A DNA stretch of 64,000 nucleotides. It comes from an uncultured Eggerthella sp. GTDB lineage: Bacteria; Actinomycetota; Coriobacteriia; Coriobacteriales; Eggerthellaceae. Under the pieces are notes generated by a model. It searched no databases. It was not told the origin of the DNA and saw only the letters and a program-made list of their open reading frames with translations. Positions 1-7,695 of the stretch are shown piece after piece. A program made the translations under genes and the position numbers. The stretch spans positions 9,424 to 73,423 of the forward strand of contig URVA01000001.1 of assembly GCA_900551155.1 (NCBI GenBank), read 5' to 3'. Within the stretch, counting starts at the first letter, position 1, and the number at the start of each line of letters is the position of its first letter.

Positions 1-2
1 CA

Positions 3-575
3 CTGCGTGCTCTACAGCGCGGTGAAGCTATTGTTTTTCCTACGGATACTGTTTTTGGCCTGGGTGTTTCGGTGCAGCATGCCGCTTCGCCTGAGGTTTT
101 GTATCAAATCAAGCATCGCGAAAAGCGCAAGCCCATTGCCTGGTTGGTAGATAGTATTGATGCGCTTGATGCCTACGGAAGCGATATTCCTTCGTACGTC
201 TATACGCTTGCGCGTGCTTTTTGGCCAGGCGCGCTAACTATTATTGTGCGCGCTAATAGTGCGGTTCCGAAAGCGTTTCAATCGCAAGAGGGCACCATAG
301 GCATGCGCATGCCAAACAGCAAGGCTGCTCTTGATTTAATTTCAGCGCTTGGATGTCCTATTGCTACGACTTCTGCCAATGTTTCTGGTGGAGAAAATGT
401 CTTGTCGTTTGCTGACTTGGATTCGCGCGTGTTGTCCCAAGTGTCAGCCGCAATAAATGACAATGAGGAAAAAAGCGGTATAGCGTCGACCATTATTGAT
501 TGCACGTCAAAAAATCATCCAACTATTTTGCGTGAAGGTGCAATTACGCCAGCCGATATCCGTGTATTGATGTAG
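3..575 (+). CDS. Threonylcarbamoyl-AMP synthase, 5' truncated by window
   Basis: YrdC/Sua5/TsaC family enzyme, which makes threonylcarbamoyl-AMP from threonine, bicarbonate and ATP for the t6A37 modification of ANN-decoding tRNAs. The open frame runs from the first bases of the window without a start, so the true start lies upstream. About 190 residues are visible. The nucleotide-binding signature FPTDTVFGLG lies at visible residues 12-21, the KxR motif (KHR) near residue 37, and an SANVSGG motif farther on. Only the YrdC domain is visible. Its length fits a TsaC-type protein or the domain of a longer Sua5, and no C-terminal Sua5 domain follows. The stop is 12 bases before the next gene, so the two are probably co-transcribed. 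Family assignment is secure; the exact subtype is not. Confidence 0.9.
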   Translation: MRALQRGEAIVFPTDTVFGLGVSVQHAASPEVLYQIKHREKRKPIAWLVDSIDALDAYGSDIPSYVYTLARAFWPGALTIIVRANSAVPKAFQSQEGTIGMRMPNSKAALDLISALGCPIATTSANVSGGENVLSFADLDSRVLSQVSAAINDNEEKSGIASTIIDCTSKNHPTILREGAITPADIRVLM

Positions 576-587
576 GAGGGTGTAGTT

Positions 588-1649
588 ATGAGATCTTCCT
601 ATGGCATAGTACGCCGCGAAACTTCTAACTTGTCTTCAGATGGACATTCTTGGCTTCGCGTATTGGTGTGGTTTCCCGATTCTACTTATACGCGTCGAGG
701 CGTGGTACAGCTTGTGCATGGCATGTCGGAACATATTGGCAGATATGACCAGTTTGCGCGCTTTTTAGCCAGCTTGGGATATGTGGTATTTGGTCATGAT
801 CATATCGGTCATGGTAAAAGTGTTTCCTCTTCGCGTGAATTAGGATGTATGCCTCTAGAAGATGGCAAAGAAGTGCTGATCCAAGATGTGTTGCACGTTC
901 GAAAAGTGGTGCTAACCGACGGGGATACAGGAATCAAAAGCACGGATGCAAATCTTCCCTATTTCTTGTTTGGTCATTCTATGGGTAGTTATATCGTTCG
1001 TGTTTTAGCTGCAAGAAATTTTGGTGACCTTTCAACATTGGCAGGCGTAGTACTGTGCGGAACAGGAAACCAGCCGCATTGGTTAGCTGCTGCGGGAAAT
1101 CTTATCTGCCGTGCAATTAGTGCTATTAAAGGTCAGGATCATCGTTCAGCTTTGTTGTATTCGCTTGTTTCTGGGTCGTTTATTTCTGCGATAGATAATC
1201 CTCGTACCGAATTTGATTGGCTGAGCACCGATCCTCGAGTTGTTGATGCTTACTGTAATGATCCCTTATCTGGCACACGATTTAGTGCAGGGGCTTATGC
1301 TGCATTGACTGGCATGGTTGCAGAGGCGGTTTCAAAAACAAGTGCCGCTTCAGTGCCTAAAGATTTGCCGATGTTATTTATTTCTGGGGAAGAAGATCCT
1401 GTTGGCTCTATGGGTAAAGGCGTAGATAAGGCAGTAGATAGGTATCAACGCCAGGGCGTAAAAAACATCAAGGAAATTCTGTACCCAGGCATGCGTCACG
1501 AAATACTTAACGAGCTCGACAAAATGACGGTTTTTTCAGATGTTGAATCTTGGCTAACCCAACAGGTCATTCTGCATTCAATTCAGAAGGAAAAAACTCA
1601 GCAGGATACAGAGGGGCAGAAGAAATCAGTAAGCATGACTGAGCAGTGA
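588..1649 (+). CDS. Alpha/beta hydrolase (monoacylglycerol-lipase-like serine hydrolase)
   Basis: 353-residue cytosolic alpha/beta-hydrolase of the Hydrolase_4 (lysophospholipase/monoglyceride lipase) type. The oxyanion-side HGMSEH motif is at residues 44-49, the nucleophile elbow GHSMG at 129-133 (Ser131), the acid probably Asp270 in GEEDP, and the catalytic His304 in MRHE. The strong ribosome site AGGAGGG at 574-580 sits 7 bases before ATG 588 and so fixes the start. The gene follows the Sua5-type gene by 12 bases. The charged tail after residue 325 is not part of the fold. The substrate cannot be read from the sequence; a lysophospholipase or acylglycerol lipase is likely. Confidence 0.85.
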   Translation: MRSSYGIVRRETSNLSSDGHSWLRVLVWFPDSTYTRRGVVQLVHGMSEHIGRYDQFARFLASLGYVVFGHDHIGHGKSVSSSRELGCMPLEDGKEVLIQDVLHVRKVVLTDGDTGIKSTDANLPYFLFGHSMGSYIVRVLAARNFGDLSTLAGVVLCGTGNQPHWLAAAGNLICRAISAIKGQDHRSALLYSLVSGSFISAIDNPRTEFDWLSTDPRVVDAYCNDPLSGTRFSAGAYAALTGMVAEAVSKTSAASVPKDLPMLFISGEEDPVGSMGKGVDKAVDRYQRQGVKNIKEILYPGMRHEILNELDKMTVFSDVESWLTQQVILHSIQKEKTQQDTEGQKKSVSMTEQ

Positions 1650-1674
1650 AATCGCTCAGTCAAATACGACTGAG
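1637..1674 (+). repeat. Mutually exclusive hairpin arms at the end of the hydrolase gene
   Basis: The heptamer GACTGAG occurs at 1637-1643 and again at 1668-1674. Its complement CTCAGTC lies between them at 1655-1661. The middle arm can pair with either flank, the downstream pairing having a 6-base loop. No T-run follows, so this is not a standard terminator. Function is unknown. Confidence 0.35.
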
Positions 1675-1851
1675 AGGGAACATTACTCGGGAAAAAATCC
1701 CCTTACTTTCTGAAAATCAATAAAGGCACCCACCATGTTTGAGGTGTTCCTGCGCTATACTTTAAAAATGTAATGAATGCGTAGTTTTTATGTCTTTTCT
1801 ATAAATATTTACGCTATTTCACCATAGATTAAGCACAGGTAGGAGCACGTC

Positions 1852-2286
1852 ATGAAATTGTCCCTCGCATCGGATCATGCTGGGTTTGAACAAAAGCAAC
1901 AGTTAGTTGATTATCTTGCTCGCAAAGGTTACGACGTAATAGATCGCGGACCTGATAGCGATGATCGTGTTGACTACCCTGATTTTGCCGTAGCTGTTGC
2001 CAAGGATATTCAGTCAGGTCTGGCAGATCGTGGCATTTTGGTCTGTGGTACTGGTATTGGTATGGCGTTGGCAGCAGATAAGATGAAGGGTATTCGTGCT
2101 GCAAATATCGTGCGCGAAGATTTCGCTGTTTTATGTCGCGAACACAATAACGCCAATGTATTAACGCTTTCTGGTCGCTTTGTTTCTATTGAAGAAAACG
2201 AACGTATCGTGGATGCGTTCTTAACCACGGAATTCGCGGGCGGCCGTCATGCAGATCGCGTCGCAAAGATTGATGCGCTGGACTAA
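1852..2286 (+). CDS. rpiB: Ribose-5-phosphate isomerase B
   Basis: RpiB/LacAB family sugar-phosphate isomerase, interconverting ribose 5-phosphate and ribulose 5-phosphate in the non-oxidative pentose phosphate pathway. The 144 residues match the usual family length. Visible motifs are the N-terminal SDHAGFE, the anion-hole loop CGTGIGM near residues 65-71, and REHNNANVL. AGGAG about 7 bases upstream supports ATG 1852. It stands alone, with about 200 bases of non-coding DNA before it. The CGTGIGM cysteine is the usual general base of RpiB. A LacA-like role is possible but no lac genes are nearby. Confidence 0.95.
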   Translation: MKLSLASDHAGFEQKQQLVDYLARKGYDVIDRGPDSDDRVDYPDFAVAVAKDIQSGLADRGILVCGTGIGMALAADKMKGIRAANIVREDFAVLCREHNNANVLTLSGRFVSIEENERIVDAFLTTEFAGGRHADRVAKIDALD

Positions 2287-2419
2287 TTTATCAACTCCCA
2301 TCAACTAGTTGGGTTGCCTCTCGCTCTTTCAAAGAAGTTTCCAAAATGGGCCTTGGTGGAAAAGCTTCTTAATGGGGGTGGGCACGAATATATAAAGAGG
2401 GGATAAAGGGAGGAAAGCT

Positions 2420-3010
2420 ATGGGAACCTTAAAAACAAAGAAGCTGTGGATTGCTCTTGTAGCCTTGGTTGCTGCGTTAGCGATGAGCTTTACGCTCGTG
2501 GGCTGTGGTGGTGAATCGGATGAGGAACTCATCACAAAAGCAATTGACGAGGAAATGGGCATCATCGTCAATCCTGATGATGAAACTATTCAGATGTTGG
2601 CTGACGAAGCAACGTCTGGCGCAGGTAGCACCTTTGAAACCATGGGCATTGATAGTGCTGAATTGGTAAAGTCGTGGATTGACGGCTTTGGCTATACCAT
2701 TGGTGAAATTACGGTAGATGGTGATAAGGCTACTGCTGAGATGAATATTACGAGCAAGCAGCTTGGCCCCATCATGATGGACTGGCAGGCAAGCTTCCAG
2801 GAAGATGCAATTTCTCAAGGATTTACTTCCATGGATGAAATTTATGCCTATGCAGGACAGACTATTATGGAAGAAATCAATGGAGCAAGCCCTATTGAAA
2901 CAGCGGTAACGGTTGAACTTACCAAGGATGGAAACAACTGGGTATTCGACCAAAGCTCTGCAAATCAAACTGCTTTGATGGATGCCATGATTGGTGATTA
3001 TTCGTTCTAG
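2420..3010 (+). CDS. Predicted lipoprotein of unknown function
   Basis: 196-residue secreted lipoprotein. It has a basic N-terminus (KTKK), a hydrophobic core at residues 9-26 and the lipobox LVGC with the acylated Cys29. The mature part is acidic and soluble-looking and carries no motif I recognise. It resembles the small DUF-type lipoproteins common in Coriobacteriia, which is inference only. The ribosome site GGGAGGAAAG lies just upstream of ATG 2420. The gene is monocistronic: about 130 bases separate it from rpiB and a strong terminator follows directly. Confidence 0.8.
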   Translation: MGTLKTKKLWIALVALVAALAMSFTLVGCGGESDEELITKAIDEEMGIIVNPDDETIQMLADEATSGAGSTFETMGIDSAELVKSWIDGFGYTIGEITVDGDKATAEMNITSKQLGPIMMDWQASFQEDAISQGFTSMDEIYAYAGQTIMEEINGASPIETAVTVELTKDGNNWVFDQSSANQTALMDAMIGDYSF

Positions 3011-3039
3011 AGTAACCATTTAAGTAAAAACAATGTATC

Positions 3040-3076
3040 AGTAGGACGGGTTTAGCGCCCGTCCTACTTTGTTTTT
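3040..3076 (+). terminator. Intrinsic terminator of the lipoprotein gene
   Basis: Perfect 11-bp stem AGTAGGACGGG/CCCGTCCTACT at 3040-3050 and 3058-3068 with a 7-base loop, followed by TTGTTTTT. Confidence 0.93.
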
Positions 3077-3143
3077 GCTTTGATGTGCTAAGGTGTGACG
3101 AACGAAAAAAGAAATCTTGCTTTATTGAAAGGGGCACAAAATT

Positions 3144-4394
3144 ATGTTCCTAGACCAACTTGCCGCTGAAGATCCTCAAGTAGCTGACGCAATTGATCAG
3201 GAGTTGTCACGTCAGCGTTCCTCTATCGAGTTGATTGCTTCAGAGAATTTTGCTTCACCAGCGGTAATGCAGGCAATGGGTTCTGTGCTTACTAATAAAT
3301 ATGCTGAAGGTTATCCTGGAAAGCGCTATTACGGTGGCTGCGAAAAGGTAGACATCGTAGAAGATCTTGCCCGTGATCGTGCTAAGAAACTGTTTAACTG
3401 CAACTTTGCCAATGTTCAGCCCCACAGTGGTGCAAATGCAAACTTGGCAGCGTATCAGGCATTAGTGAACTTAGGCGATACAGTTTTGGGCTTGTCTCTG
3501 GATCATGGCGGACACCTAACGCATGGATCTCCTGTTAACTTTTCTGGCAAGGATTACCACATCGTTGCTTATGGTGTTAATCCAGAAACTGAACTTATCG
3601 ATTATGACGAAATGGAGCGCATCGCTAAGGAATGCAAGCCAAAGCTTATCGTAGGTGGCGCTTCTGCTTATCCTCGTGTTATTGATTTCAAGCGTATGCG
3701 TGAAATTGCCGATGAGGTGGGCGCATACTTGATGATCGACATGGCTCACATTGCGGGCCTTGTTGCAACAGGCGCACATCCAAGCCCTGTTCCTTATGCT
3801 GATGTAGTTACCTCTACCAGCCACAAGACTCTGCGCGGTCCTCGTGGTGGTTTTATTCTTACCAACAATGAAGAGATTGCTAAGAAAATTGACAAGGCAG
3901 TATTCCCTGGTTCCCAGGGCGGTCCTTTGATGCATATCATTGCTGCAAAAGCAGTTGCTTTTGGCGAGGCACTGAAGCCCGAATTCAAGACCTACATTGA
4001 TCATGTTGTAGAGAATTCTTCTGCTATGGGTGAAGGCATGGTTGATGGTGGACTTCGCTTGGTATCTGGTGGTACCGACAATCATCTGTGCTTGGTAGAC
4101 CTTACTCCTGCAGACATTACCGGCAAGGATGCTGAAAAGGTTCTCGAAAGCGTTGGTTTGACGGTAAATAAGAACACTATTCCTAACGAAACCCGCTCGC
4201 CATTTGTAACCAGCGGTATTCGTGTTGGTTCTGCCGCCGCTACTACGCGTGGCTTCGATAAGGATGAATTCACCCGCATTGGCCAGCTTATTGCTGCAAG
4301 TGTTTACAGCGCCAATGACGAGGCGCGCCTCAATGAAATTGCTGGCGAAGTTAAAGAGCTTCTTGACAAGCATCCACTGTATCCAAACTTTTAA
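3144..4394 (+). CDS. glyA: Serine hydroxymethyltransferase
   Basis: PLP enzyme converting serine plus tetrahydrofolate to glycine plus 5,10-methylene-THF, the main entry of one-carbon units. At 416 residues it matches bacterial GlyA. Visible are the substrate/PLP region [15 protein letters not shown] at 51-65, the Asp199/His202 region (MIDMAHIAG) and the PLP lysine Lys228 in [14 protein letters not shown]. The ribosome site GAAAGGGG precedes ATG 3144. Terminators lie on both sides, so it is monocistronic. It works with the folate genes folP-folK and fhs found later in the window. Confidence 0.98.
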   Translation: MFLDQLAAEDPQVADAIDQELSRQRSSIELIASENFASPAVMQAMGSVLTNKYAEGYPGKRYYGGCEKVDIVEDLARDRAKKLFNCNFANVQPHSGANANLAAYQALVNLGDTVLGLSLDHGGHLTHGSPVNFSGKDYHIVAYGVNPETELIDYDEMERIAKECKPKLIVGGASAYPRVIDFKRMREIADEVGAYLMIDMAHIAGLVATGAHPSPVPYADVVTSTSHKTLRGPRGGFILTNNEEIAKKIDKAVFPGSQGGPLMHIIAAKAVAFGEALKPEFKTYIDHVVENSSAMGEGMVDGGLRLVSGGTDNHLCLVDLTPADITGKDAEKVLESVGLTVNKNTIPNETRSPFVTSGIRVGSAAATTRGFDKDEFTRIGQLIAASVYSANDEARLNEIAGEVKELLDKHPLYPNF

Positions 4395-4409
4395 TTAGTA
4401 ATAGCGTGA

Positions 4410-4441
4410 AGCACCCTCTTGCATGAGGGTGCTTTTGTTTT
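4410..4441 (+). terminator. Intrinsic terminator of glyA
   Basis: 9-bp stem AGCACCCTC/GAGGGTGCT (4410-4418, 4425-4433) with a 6-base loop, followed by a T-rich tail (TTTTGTTTT). Confidence 0.93.
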
Positions 4442-4543
4442 ATAAAGGGATTAATCACCAAGAAGCATGTGATAACCTAACGGCAATAGCGCTAACTCAA
4501 TGGTTACAAGCGCTATCCCATGCGTTTATTGAGAGGAAAAACC

Positions 4544-5224
4544 GTGCAAAATCATACTTTTGGGGATCGTTTGACGGTATTGGACCATCCTTTAATTGCT
4601 CATAAGCTTTCGGTATTGCGTAACGAAACAACGCCGAGTTCGGTATTTCGCCAAACAGTACATGAAATAACGTTGCTTGAATGCTATGAAGCTACCAAGC
4701 ATCTTGCAACAAAAGAAGTAGAAGTAAAAACTCCAATTGCAACCTGTACCTGCAAAAGCATTGCAAAACAAGAGCCAGTTATTGTACCGATTCTTCGTGC
4801 TGGCTTGGCAATGCTGGATGCAATGCTGGAAGTAATTCCTTCTTCTCCTGTGGCTCACTTGGGAATGTATCGCGATGAAACTACCCACAGGCCTATCGAA
4901 TACTACGCAAAAATGCCTGGCTATATCAATGAGCGTCAGGTCTTGTTGGTAGACCCTATGCTTGCTACGGGAGGTTCGCTGTGCGCGGCATTGCACGCTC
5001 TGCGCTCTCGCGGCGTAAAAGATATTGTTGCTATGGTAATTGTGGCGGCCCCAGAAGGAGTAAAGGCAGTTTTGGATGCCGATCCTGATGTTCGCTTGTT
5101 TACCTGCGCGTTGGATGAAGGATTGAATGAAAATGCCTATATTGTGCCTGGCTTAGGCGATGCGGGCGATCGAATTTTCCAAACTACGGGAACTCCTGTT
5201 ACCAGTGAAGGCCCCAAAGCTTAA
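4544..5224 (+). CDS. upp: Uracil phosphoribosyltransferase
   Basis: Salvage enzyme forming UMP from uracil and PRPP. The frame is open from ATG 4520, but GTG 4544 is the better start: GAGAGG lies at 4531-4536, and the product then begins a few residues before the family N-terminus (QNHTFGDRL). That gives 226 residues against about 208 in E. coli. The PRPP-binding loop VDPMLATGGS and the uracil-binding C-terminal YIVPGLGDAGDRIF are both present. A short C-terminal extension (TTGTPVTSEGPKA) follows the usual end. The next gene, dCMP deaminase, lies 64 bases downstream, so a pyrimidine-salvage pair is likely. Confidence 0.96.
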   Translation: MQNHTFGDRLTVLDHPLIAHKLSVLRNETTPSSVFRQTVHEITLLECYEATKHLATKEVEVKTPIATCTCKSIAKQEPVIVPILRAGLAMLDAMLEVIPSSPVAHLGMYRDETTHRPIEYYAKMPGYINERQVLLVDPMLATGGSLCAALHALRSRGVKDIVAMVIVAAPEGVKAVLDADPDVRLFTCALDEGLNENAYIVPGLGDAGDRIFQTTGTPVTSEGPKA

Positions 5225-5288
5225 GCGGTAAAAATAGGAGCAAAAACCAACAAAGTGATTAAGCCTAGCGTTGAGGAGGCTTTGGTAA

Positions 5289-5762
5289 ATGGAGCAGCAA
5301 GAAGAAAAACATGAGCGTCCATCATGGGACGAATACTTCATGAAGCTTGCCAATGAAGTTGCTACGCGCACAACTTGTATGCGTCGTGCGGTTGGGGCTC
5401 TTATCGTAAAAGAGCGTCGCATTTTGGCAACAGGATACAACGGCGTGCCAACTGGTTTGCGCCACTGTGATGTAACGGGTTGCTTGCGTCAACAGTTAGG
5501 CGTTCCCTCGGGACAGCGCCACGAAATTTGTCGCGGTCTTCATGCAGAGCAAAATGCGCTGCTTCAGGCAGCACGCTATGGCATCAATATTGAAGGGGCT
5601 TCTATCTATATAACAACGCAGCCCTGTGTGGTGTGTGCCAAGATGCTCATCAATGCGGGAATTAGTGAAATCATTTATCAGAACCCTTATCCTGATGAAC
5701 TTGCGATGGAACTTTTAAATGAATCAGGAATCAAGATGCGCGTCTTTGATGGTCAAAACTAG
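5289..5762 (+). CDS. dCMP deaminase family protein (dCMP deaminase/ComEB)
   Basis: Zinc cytidine/deoxycytidylate deaminase of 157 residues. The HAE zinc/proton-shuttle motif is at residues 85-87 (His85, Glu87) and the PCxxC motif at 112-116 (Cys113, Cys116). The insert with Cys60, Cys65 and His78 is typical of dCMP deaminases. It would deaminate dCMP to dUMP, the thymidylate precursor. The perfect ribosome site AGGAGG about 8 bases before ATG 5289 fixes the start. It follows upp. ComEB-type proteins of this family also sit in competence operons, but no com genes are seen here. Confidence 0.9.
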   Translation: MEQQEEKHERPSWDEYFMKLANEVATRTTCMRRAVGALIVKERRILATGYNGVPTGLRHCDVTGCLRQQLGVPSGQRHEICRGLHAEQNALLQAARYGINIEGASIYITTQPCVVCAKMLINAGISEIIYQNPYPDELAMELLNESGIKMRVFDGQN

Positions 5763-5940
5763 TAGTTTTGTTGGTCTTGCTTTGGGAGTGTTTAAGGAAA
5801 TTAAACGACTGCCGAGGAAATGAGGTGCTCTGCAGCGTACCATTCACGGACAAAATGAAATTATTAACCATCAATTTTAAAACTAAGTGTTTCTTAGAAC
5901 ATGTTCGTAGGGTAGAGTGTTCTTTGCATGTGGTGGCTTC

Positions 5941-5958
5941 TTGTGATTTTGGTCACAA
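5941..5958. promoter_or_regulatory. CRP/FNR-type operator palindrome
   Basis: Perfect 6+6 inverted repeat TTGTGA-N6-TCACAA. Its core TGTGA-N6-TCACA is the classical CRP consensus. The centre (5949.5) is about 82 bases upstream of a start site predicted 7 bases after the TATAAT at 6020-6025, a typical class I activator position. The regulator and the start site are inferred, not seen. Confidence 0.6.
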
Positions 5959-6019
5959 AAAGTAGTGATCATGTAAGATACTGTGCAATTTGCGATGGTT
6001 TTGTTGCCATTCGCCCACG

Positions 6020-6025
6020 TATAAT
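6020..6025 (+). promoter_or_regulatory. -10 element of the presumed atp promoter
   Basis: Exact TATAAT. No good -35 hexamer is seen at 16-18 bases spacing, which would fit an activator-dependent promoter using the upstream palindrome. Confidence 0.5.
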
Positions 6026-6029
6026 GCAC

Positions 6030-6078
6030 TTTATCGAAAACGATAAAACAAACCTGCATGAGGCACGTATGCTTCATG
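6030..6078 (+). promoter_or_regulatory. Double hairpin in the atp operon leader
   Basis: First hairpin: TTTATCG/CGATAAA at 6030-6036 and 6041-6047 with an AAAA loop, at or next to the predicted transcript 5' end. Second hairpin: CATGAGGCA/TGCTTCATG at 6057-6065 and 6070-6078 with a CGTA loop and one G-U pair. No T-run follows either. Roles in 5' stability or regulation are inference. Confidence 0.5.
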
Positions 6079-6140
6079 TGGTTTAAGGGTTATTCCGACT
6101 CAAGAGGGTTAGAAAGCCCGCTACCGAAGGAAAGGAAAGC

Positions 6141-6434
6141 ATGCTTGCAGCTGTGGCAGCAGGAATTGTGGCAGGAATAATTGGATTCCTCCCTCTTTTT
6201 GTGTCTCTGCGTCTTGCAAGGCGTTCAGACAGTCTGGCACCTATGAGCATGGGGCTCTACGGACTGGCGGGCACGTTTGTGTCCCTCATCATCGTAATAG
6301 TCGCCATGATTATCTGTGCTCAAGTTGCACGAGCTTCAATTCTTCCATTTGGTATAGCCGAGATTGCGGCACTTATTGTGTCGACATCTCTTTATGTCGT
6401 TTATAAAAACGTCCTTGCTAAACGCAAGAAATAA
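6141..6434 (+). CDS. atpI: AtpI-like small membrane protein
   Basis: 97-residue hydrophobic protein at the head of the ATP synthase operon. It has about three membrane segments (roughly residues 2-24, 36-62 and 67-90) and a basic C-terminus (KNVLAKRKK). Position and topology match AtpI/Uncl-type proteins, which help assemble the c-ring or handle cations. The sequence itself is too short and hydrophobic for certainty. The purine-rich site GAAGGAAAGGAAAG precedes ATG 6141. It is 25 bases before atpB. Confidence 0.7.
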   Translation: MLAAVAAGIVAGIIGFLPLFVSLRLARRSDSLAPMSMGLYGLAGTFVSLIIVIVAMIICAQVARASILPFGIAEIAALIVSTSLYVVYKNVLAKRKK

Positions 6435-6459
6435 GGCAACGGAAAGGTAAGGAATCAAG

Positions 6460-7248
6460 ATGGGTGAAGCACTTTCACAGTTCGTCGAGGAGGCACAGCA
6501 TCTTTCGTCCTCATTTGATTCGGCGACGGTCTTTTCCATTGCGGGATGGGATGTATCTCAGTACGTACTGTATATGTTCATCGCGCTTGTTTTGGTTCTG
6601 CTAATTGTTCTTATTAGCGGTCGCAAACTGGAATTGATCCCCCACAAGAAGTTCACGGCTACGGTTGAATATGGTTACAACTTCATCCGTGAAAGCGTTG
6701 GCGCTGATGTTATTGGTGAAGGGTTCAAGAAGCATATTCCCTTCTTGGCAACACTCTTCTTCATGATTCTTATTGCTAATGTTATTGGTTTGATCCCAGG
6801 TGCTAAGGCGGCTATGGGTACCATTTCTATTACCTGGGCATTAGCACTTATTTCTTTTATTTACTTTAATTTCTACGGTCTTAAGGAACTGGGCGTTTTC
6901 CGTTACATGAAAAGCTTCGCACCTTCTGGTGTCCCAGGTCCTATGATTCCAGTTATTTGGTTCCTTGAATTCGTTTCTATGGTCATCCGTGTTCTTACGC
7001 TTGCAGTTCGACTTTATGGCAACATGCTGGCAGGACATATGGTTTTGGCCGTATTCTCTTTGGCAACCACCATCTTCTTGCAGTTCGCGGTATTCAACAT
7101 GGACTTTGTAACCGCACTTCCTGCAGTAGCATGGTTCTTCTTACTGTTCTTTATGTATGCTCTCGAAACATTGGTTGCTTTCTTGCAGGCATACGTATTC
7201 ACCATTCTGTCCTCTTCCTACATCGGTATGGCTATCCACCCTCACTGA
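6460..7248 (+). CDS. atpB: ATP synthase Fo subunit a
   Basis: 262-residue membrane subunit forming the ion half-channels beside the c-ring. Several membrane helices are visible. The conserved helix contains TLAVRLYGNMLAGH, whose arginine is the essential Fo arginine. The motif SFAPSGVPGPMIPVIWFLEF is the usual loop and helix before it. The length is typical. The ribosome site GGAAAGGTAAGGA precedes ATG 6460. A 174-base gap with a hairpin separates it from atpE. Confidence 0.97.
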   Translation: MGEALSQFVEEAQHLSSSFDSATVFSIAGWDVSQYVLYMFIALVLVLLIVLISGRKLELIPHKKFTATVEYGYNFIRESVGADVIGEGFKKHIPFLATLFFMILIANVIGLIPGAKAAMGTISITWALALISFIYFNFYGLKELGVFRYMKSFAPSGVPGPMIPVIWFLEFVSMVIRVLTLAVRLYGNMLAGHMVLAVFSLATTIFLQFAVFNMDFVTALPAVAWFFLLFFMYALETLVAFLQAYVFTILSSSYIGMAIHPH

Positions 7249-7382
7249 TCAAAAGAGTTCAGATTTTGGCAGCGCGTCTGCTTGTGGGCGGGCGCTGGCA
7301 GCAAGCTAGCAGAAAAGGCTTGTCTGCTGCATAACTTTGGTACTACAGCTGGTACACAAAACTAACAGCTGAAAGGTAATAA

Positions 7383-7418
7383 GGATGAGGGATAGGCCCT
7401 CGTCCCAATAAAGGAGGT
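7383..7418 (+). promoter_or_regulatory. Hairpin plus perfect Shine-Dalgarno before atpE
   Basis: 9-bp stem GGATGAGGG/CCCTCGTCC (7383-7391, 7397-7405, one G-U) with a 5-base loop, immediately followed by AAGGAGGT at 7411-7418. The full 7249-7422 gap is otherwise empty. atpE needs about ten-fold higher translation than its neighbours, so a role in translation or processing is plausible. Confidence 0.55.
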
Positions 7419-7422
7419 AATC

Positions 7423-7641
7423 GTGGAACTTACACTCGCTATCGCTGCGCTTAAGGTCGTTGGCTATGGCCTCGCAGCAATCGGCCCTGGCATTGGTATC
7501 GGTATCGCTACCTATGGTCTCTGCGTATCCGCTGCACGCCAGCCAGAAATGAAGGGTCAGCTCATGGGCTACTTCTTCATCGGTGCTGCAATGTCTGAGG
7601 CATTGGCACTGCTCGGCTTGGTTCTTTTCTTCATCGGCTAG
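7423..7641 (+). CDS. atpE: ATP synthase Fo subunit c
   Basis: 72-residue proteolipid forming the rotating c-ring. It is two helices with the polar loop SAARQPE at residues 36-42. The ion-binding carboxylate is Glu59, in MSEAL. Helix 1 reads GPGIGIG, so the glutamine that Na+-type c subunits carry in GQG is an isoleucine here, and Glu59 is followed by Ala rather than Ser. This points to proton coupling (inference from known c-ring signatures). It starts at GTG 7423 behind a perfect AAGGAGGT. Confidence 0.97.
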   Translation: MELTLAIAALKVVGYGLAAIGPGIGIGIATYGLCVSAARQPEMKGQLMGYFFIGAAMSEALALLGLVLFFIG

Positions 7642-7695
7642 CAAATCCAACGATAGTTGACGAAATTCCGATTAGAAGAGAAGGAGGCAAGCGAA

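Larger units (their letters stand above)
5763..6140 (+). promoter_or_regulatory. Regulatory region upstream of the ATP synthase operon
   Basis: 378 bases without a credible gene. It holds a CRP/FNR-type palindrome (5941-5958), a consensus -10 hexamer TATAAT at 6020-6025 without a good -35, and two hairpins in the presumed leader (6030-6047 and 6057-6078). A small frame through 5768-5965 lacks a ribosome site and similarity and is ignored. Confidence 0.6.

Noticed and set aside
5768..5965. Small ORF between dCMP deaminase and atp operon
   Set aside because: It overlaps the CRP-type palindrome and has no ribosome site and no protein-like pattern.
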